Positions 52,186 through 55,781 of a stretch of 55,781 bases of DNA are shown here, piece after piece. Both the position numbers and the translations under genes were made by a program. The notes beneath the pieces are model-generated. The model saw nothing but the letters and a program-made list of their open reading frames with translations, ran no database searches and was not told the DNA's origin. Position 1 is the stretch's first letter. Every line of letters starts with the position of its first letter. Source of the stretch: UBA2402 sp044371005 (GTDB lineage Bacteria; Planctomycetota; Phycisphaerae; Phycisphaerales; UBA1924); the NCBI GenBank assembly GCA_044371005.1, contig JBILUL010000013.1:1-55781 (forward strand). The letters are read 5' to 3'.

Positions 52186-52441
52186 CTCTTCAGCCCGATA
52201 GGGCTCGATCGTTCATAGCCGGGGCGTGTCGTCGGCTTTGCGACGACACCCCCGGACAGCGATTGAGAAGTACAGTGACCCCGACGGGGTCGTCGTCGTT
52301 TGGATACGCGCGTTGGGCATGCAGGAGCAGCCCGTCGGGCTGCAGGAAGAAAGGAGATGTGTGCCGCGCTCCCGGGGGTGTCGCTCGCAGAGCCTCGCTC
52401 CACGCCCCGGCTGCGAGCGGCCAGGCCTTCGGCCTGAAGAG
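52186..52441. repeat. Hairpin-rich dispersed repeat element (copy 2)
   Basis: Imperfect terminal inverted repeats of about 41-43 bp face each other: left 52186-52228 (CTCTTCAGCCCGATAGGGCT ... GCCGGGGCGTG) and right 52401-52441. Inside are hairpins at 52217-52256 (CCGGGG-c-GTGTCGTCG with its partner), 52278-52292 (GACCCC-gac-GGGGTC), 52327-52343 (GCAGCCC-gtc-GGGCTGC) and 52422-52436 (AGGCC-ttc-GGCCT type). The right end aligns with the right end of the element at 33-324. The remaining bases of 52071-52518 show no gene. Confidence 0.62.
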
Positions 52442-52518
52442 CTCCACGCCAAACCAGAGCAATCTCTGCAACGCAAGAACTTCGTCGAGGACGCATAAGC
52501 CGCGATCGATCATGTGCG

Positions 52519-53316
52519 TCATCCCGCCGCGGGAGGCCGCACTCGCACCGTGCTTGCCGCGGGCAACGAACGAATCGTCCCGTTGTCGAGCCGAAGCTCG
52601 ATGCTGCTGGTGGGTTCGATGTGCAGCACTGTTCCAGTGAAGGTCTGTTGATCGTGCTCAAAGGTGCAACGCACGCCGCGGAGGGCATCGCGCTGCTTCC
52701 ATCGATCAAGAATGGAATCCGACGGAGCACGCGTGAGCGTGTCCAGCGCCTCAACGATCGCCGCGGCGAGCCCGGGTCGGGAAAGACGCACGCCAAGCTG
52801 CCTGAGCGAAACGGCTTCGCTTCGAAGCGATGGCACGAAGTCGGAGTCCTGCTGATGGACATTGATGCCGATGCCGGCAAACAGACATCCGTGCGAGGCC
52901 TCGATGAGAATGCCCCCCAGTTTGCGCACGCCGCGGCCTGAAGTATCCACCTGCATGACATCGTTGGGCCACTTGAGGCCCATGCGGGGCGTGCGTGGGC
53001 CCGAAAGGTGCGTGATTGCATCGATCACCGCCAGCCCGCAGGCAAGCGGCAGAATGGCCGGGTCAATCACGCCCGATGCTGCGTTCCCCACGGGAAGCGA
53101 GATCGTCATGGCCAGGCCCAGGCCGTGTGGGTCGGTCCATGTTCTGCCGCGGCTTCCGCGTCCGCGAGTCTGCCGTGCCGCGATGAAGATTCGCTGCTGA
53201 GAGCAGGACGCCAGATGCTTCGCGGCGTCCTGCGTGGACGTCGTCTGCGCGAAGAATCGCACCCAGCGGTCGGGGTGGAACGCACGGGGCCAGTCACGCA
53301 GCGGTCCGTCGATCAT
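52519..53316 (-). CDS. birA: Biotin--[acetyl-CoA-carboxylase] ligase
   Basis: BirA attaches biotin to the carrier domain of acetyl-CoA carboxylase. The 265-residue protein is the ligase form without an N-terminal DNA-binding domain. It has T-T-S-T-Q-D near residue 25, the G-R-G-S-R-G-R-T-W biotinyl-AMP loop near 52, K-W-P-N-D-V near 115, K-L-G-G-I-L-I-E near 132 and a short SH3-like C-terminal domain. Its ATG overlaps the nadC stop by 4 nt, so the two are translationally coupled. Confidence 0.93.
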   Translation of the reverse strand: MIDGPLRDWPRAFHPDRWVRFFAQTTSTQDAAKHLASCSQQRIFIAARQTRGRGSRGRTWTDPHGLGLAMTISLPVGNAASGVIDPAILPLACGLAVIDAITHLSGPRTPRMGLKWPNDVMQVDTSGRGVRKLGGILIEASHGCLFAGIGINVHQQDSDFVPSLRSEAVSLRQLGVRLSRPGLAAAIVEALDTLTRAPSDSILDRWKQRDALRGVRCTFEHDQQTFTGTVLHIEPTSSIELRLDNGTIRSLPAASTVRVRPPAAG

Positions 53317-54275
53317 CCTTCAACATCCAGGGCCACATCGAGCACGACGGCTGAATGCGTGAGCCCGCCGACGCTGATCCGATCGACGCCGGTGCGGGAG
53401 ATGTCGCCGATGGTGGAGAGGCTGACGCCGCCTGAGGCTTCGAGTTCAAGACCCGGCGATGCGGCATCACGCCGTGCCGCGGCGTGGCTCATCTGTTCGC
53501 AGGTCATGTTGTCCAGCAGCACGATGTCGATCGTTCCAGCCGGCAGAGTCAGCAGCGCCTCGAACTGATCGAGCGTGTCGACTTCGACCTGAATGAACGA
53601 CGGCGTTCCCAGCGCCCTGGCCTTCGCCGCGGCGGACTGGATCGCTGCCGCGAGCGTCCCGACCGATACGCCCGCAATGTGATTGTCCTTGATGAGCACT
53701 GCATCGAAGAGCCCGATGCGATGGCAGAAGCCGCCGCCGCAGCGCACGGCATACTTCTCCAGGACGCGCAGGCCCGGGGTGGTCTTGCGGGTGTCGTAGA
53801 GGCGGGCCCGCGAGCCGGGCGCGATCGCCGCGGCGAACTGGCGGGTGCGCGTCGCGATTCCCGAAAGCCTCCCCAGCAGATTCAGCAGGGTCCGCTCCAG
53901 CCCGAGCATTTCATCCAGCGGGCCAGAGAGGGTGGCAACGGTCGTCATCGCATCGACGGTGGTGCCGTCGGAGTACCGGATGGTGCCCGAGCAGGAAGGT
54001 GCGAAGATCGAGAGCAGTTGCGGGAGTGCCGCGAGTCCTGCGATGGTGCCGCCCGCGCGGGCGACGACCTTCGCCGCGGCTATGCGGGCCGGATCGATGC
54101 AGCAGTCGGAGGTGAGATCGCCACTGCCCCGATGCGAGAGTCCTCTGGCAGTTTCTTCGCTGCCGGGCCCCAGATCCTCATCACGGGCCAGCTCAAGCAG
54201 CCGACGGATGAGTCCGGTTGACTCAAAGTGAGCGAACAAATCGGGAAGCGAGCGAGTGTTGATCGGGTCGATCAT
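53313..54275 (-). CDS. nadC: Nicotinate-nucleotide pyrophosphorylase (carboxylating)
   Basis: NadC converts quinolinate and PRPP to nicotinate mononucleotide, CO2 and pyrophosphate in de novo NAD synthesis. The 320-residue protein has G-D-L-T-S-D near residue 52, L-N-L-L-G-R-L-S-G-I-A-T near 130, D-T-R-K-T-T-P-G-L-R with the substrate-binding Arg and Lys, C-G-G-G-F-C-H-R, K-D-N-H-I, V-E-V-D-T and the final E-A-S-G-G-V-S. It is about 25-40 longer than many homologues, mainly at the N-terminus. I start at MIDPINTR with AAGG about 8 nt upstream; the open frame to 54407 is Pro/His-rich and unlikely. Confidence 0.94.
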   Translation of the reverse strand: MIDPINTRSLPDLFAHFESTGLIRRLLELARDEDLGPGSEETARGLSHRGSGDLTSDCCIDPARIAAAKVVARAGGTIAGLAALPQLLSIFAPSCSGTIRYSDGTTVDAMTTVATLSGPLDEMLGLERTLLNLLGRLSGIATRTRQFAAAIAPGSRARLYDTRKTTPGLRVLEKYAVRCGGGFCHRIGLFDAVLIKDNHIAGVSVGTLAAAIQSAAAKARALGTPSFIQVEVDTLDQFEALLTLPAGTIDIVLLDNMTCEQMSHAAARRDAASPGLELEASGGVSLSTIGDISRTGVDRISVGGLTHSAVVLDVALDVEG

Positions 54276-54353
54276 GTCCGCGCCTTGGTGGCTGGCGGGT
54301 GCGGCCAGCGGGTGTGAAAGCCGAGCGTGGGGGAGCAGGGGTGAATGAGACTG

Positions 54354-54385
54354 GAAAGAAAGACCCGGAGCCTTCGCCCCGGGTC
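54354..54385 (-). terminator. Terminator of the M28 peptidase gene
   Basis: Read on the minus strand, GACCCGG (54385-54379) pairs with CCGGGTC (54368-54362) and is followed by TTTCTTT, 25 nt after the stop. It separates the peptidase gene from nadC. Confidence 0.8.
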
Positions 54386-54410
54386 GATTGATTGGTTGGG
54401 GTTTCAAGCC

Positions 54411-55781
54411 TCACTGCGCGGCGGGACGGGCCCGCGCCACCAGCGTGCAATCGGTCGTGAACTCCTTCATCTTGCCATCGACCTTGCGGAGGTATGTGAT
54501 CTTCACGACATCGCCCGGCTTGGCCTTGCCCAGCAGCGGCATCCAGCCGCCCACATCCTTGAGCACGACGTCGCCCCACTTGGTCATGAGGTCGCCTTCC
54601 TTGAGCCCCGCCTTCGCAGCAGGAAGATCAGGGAAGACTTCGCCGACCAGCACGCCGGGCTCTTCACCCGAGTAATCGCCCGGGGCAATTCCGAATCGAA
54701 CGCCCACACCCACGCCGCCCGGGCCAGCAGGACGGGGCGCATCGCCGGCGTCAGCCTTCTTCTCTTCCGCCGCGGGGGTTTCTTCAGTCTTGGTGTTGCC
54801 ATCGGAGAACTTGAAGGGCTCGCTGCGCTGGGCCGCGTCGAGCGCGATGCGGTAGCACAGGTCAGACACCTGAACGCCGCCTTCGAAGTTGATGGTCTCG
54901 TAGGTGTCGGCCGGGGTGTGGTATTCCTTGTGGAGCTGCGTGAAGAAGAAGAGCGTGGGGATCTTGATGCCGGTGAAGGACGCGTGGTCCGAAGGCCCGA
55001 ATCCGCTCTTGGTCGCCTTGATCGTGAGGCCCGAGTTCTCGATGTAGGGCTTGAGCCAGTCTTCGAAGCCCTCGGCGGTGCCGACGCCGCCCAGTTCCAG
55101 CTTTCCATCGCGGAGGCGACCGATCATGTCCATGTTGAGCATCATCGTGTGCTTCTCAACCGGGGCGATGAGGTTCTTCGTGTAGAATCGCGAACCCACC
55201 AGCCCCGATTCCTCGGCGCTGAACCACATGAAGAGGATCGAACGAGCCTGGGCGCCTTCGGGGAGGTTCGCATAGGCCTTCGCCATGCGCGAGGCGACGA
55301 GCAGGTTGCCGCTGGTGCCGCTGCCGTTGTCGTCGGCACCGGGATGGATCTTGCCCCTGGGATTGGGATCACGCGAACCGAAGTAGCCGTAGCCCACATG
55401 GTCGTAATGGCTGCCGATCACGATGTACTCTTCCGCCAGAGCTCCCTTGCCCGGCAGGATTGCAGCGACGTTGTCGGAGAGGAGCGGTACACGCTCCACC
55501 TTCACGTTGATCGTCGCCTTGCCCTTGGGCAGATCGATGATGCCCGAAGTCTCCTTCGGCAGCGCATCGGCGAGCTTGCGGAGTTCCAGCAGCCCGCGGC
55601 CCTGTTCATCCGAGGCCTTCACCAGACGCTCCGCGGCCTCCTGGCTCATCATGATGACGGGGATCTTGTTCGAGTTGTTGCGAGAACCCGAGAGTTCAAG
55701 CCCTTCGAGCTTGCCCACGCGAGCGTCATCCGCACCGGGAGGGTTGACCAGGATGATCGCGGCGGCGCCAGCCCGCTCGAC
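54411..55781 (-). CDS. M28-family zinc aminopeptidase with PA and PDZ domains (partial)
   Basis: The gene runs off the right edge; its start is outside the window and 456 codons are visible. The first visible part (A-A-A-I-I-L-V-N-P) and the following N-K-I-P-V-I-M-M look like a PA domain. The M28 catalytic domain has all metal ligands and catalytic acids in order: G-S-H-Y-D-H-V-G, G-A-D-D-N-G-S-G-T-S, S-A-E-E-S-G-L-V-G-S, N-M-D-M-I-G and H-T-P-A-D-T-Y. A charged linker (E-E-K-K-A-D-A) leads to a C-terminal PDZ domain (P-A-A-K-A-G-L-K-E-G-D). It is likely an exported peptidase. Terminator at 54354-54385. Confidence 0.92.
   Translation of the reverse strand, partial: VERAGAAAIILVNPPGADDARVGKLEGLELSGSRNNSNKIPVIMMSQEAAERLVKASDEQGRGLLELRKLADALPKETSGIIDLPKGKATINVKVERVPLLSDNVAAILPGKGALAEEYIVIGSHYDHVGYGYFGSRDPNPRGKIHPGADDNGSGTSGNLLVASRMAKAYANLPEGAQARSILFMWFSAEESGLVGSRFYTKNLIAPVEKHTMMLNMDMIGRLRDGKLELGGVGTAEGFEDWLKPYIENSGLTIKATKSGFGPSDHASFTGIKIPTLFFFTQLHKEYHTPADTYETINFEGGVQVSDLCYRIALDAAQRSEPFKFSDGNTKTEETPAAEEKKADAGDAPRPAGPGGVGVGVRFGIAPGDYSGEEPGVLVGEVFPDLPAAKAGLKEGDLMTKWGDVVLKDVGGWMPLLGKAKPGDVVKITYLRKVDGKMKEFTTDCTLVARARPAAQ

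Overview
The window reads as part of a planctomycete chromosome, most likely of the class Phycisphaerae. It is GC-rich. It encodes Ser/Thr kinases fused to WD40 repeats, an ECF-type sigma factor next to them, secreted proteins ending in paired Asp-rich dockerin-like repeats with a terminal GC or SC dipeptide, a CHRD protein with a PSPG...ARRRRG sorting tail, a lone type II secretion ATPase/secretin pair, and LpxA (lipid A, hence an outer membrane). The species cannot be fixed from sequence alone.

Layout. 1-3.8 kb: a hairpin-rich repeat element, then minus-strand rsfS, an MBL-fold hydrolase and lpxA, then a GxxExxY (PD-(D/E)XK-like) gene surrounded by four copies of a short repeat box. 3.8-7.4 kb: glmS with its terminator, then an ECF-like sigma factor translationally coupled to a small unknown gene. 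7.4-23.5 kb: four tandem paralogues of a membrane kinase-WD40 protein, three of about 1400 residues with a C-terminal TPR region and one short form, each behind a copy of the same leader. 23.9-29.9 kb: a small membrane protein, proC, a dockerin-tailed secreted protein, miaB and a GT-C-like membrane protein. 29.9-36.5 kb: gspE and gspD, divergent from a sensor histidine kinase. 36.8-43.1 kb: a cytochrome b562-like protein, pgeF, a lipoprotein, a double rhodanese-phosphatase fusion, a DUF1275-STAS fusion, a GNAT acetyltransferase and a CHRD protein. 43.3-48.5 kb: two divergent purple-acid-phosphatase-like secreted proteins, one with a degraded active site. 48.7-52.1 kb: queD, nrfH-nrfA (ammonifying nitrite reduction) and an SRPBCC protein. 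52.1-55.8 kb: a second hairpin element, nadC-birA, and an M28 peptidase that runs off the window.

How the parts work together. Housekeeping genes (ribosome silencing, lipid A, UDP-GlcNAc, proline, NAD, biotin, tRNA thiomethylation, queuosine) are interleaved with accessory blocks. The most striking block is the sigma factor followed by the kinase array. Planctomycete ECF sigma factors are known to be genetically linked to Ser/Thr kinases, so a phosphorylation-controlled sigma module is plausible. The array shows intergenic duplication, sequence exchange between WD repeats and one truncated paralogue. A second theme is promoter architecture: at least nine genes have a TANNNT hexamer 5-10 nt before the start codon and no obvious Shine-Dalgarno sequence, which suggests leaderless transcripts. 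A third is small dispersed repeats: two related hairpin elements near the window ends, paired palindromes downstream of the sigma operon, and repeat boxes tied to the GxxExxY gene.
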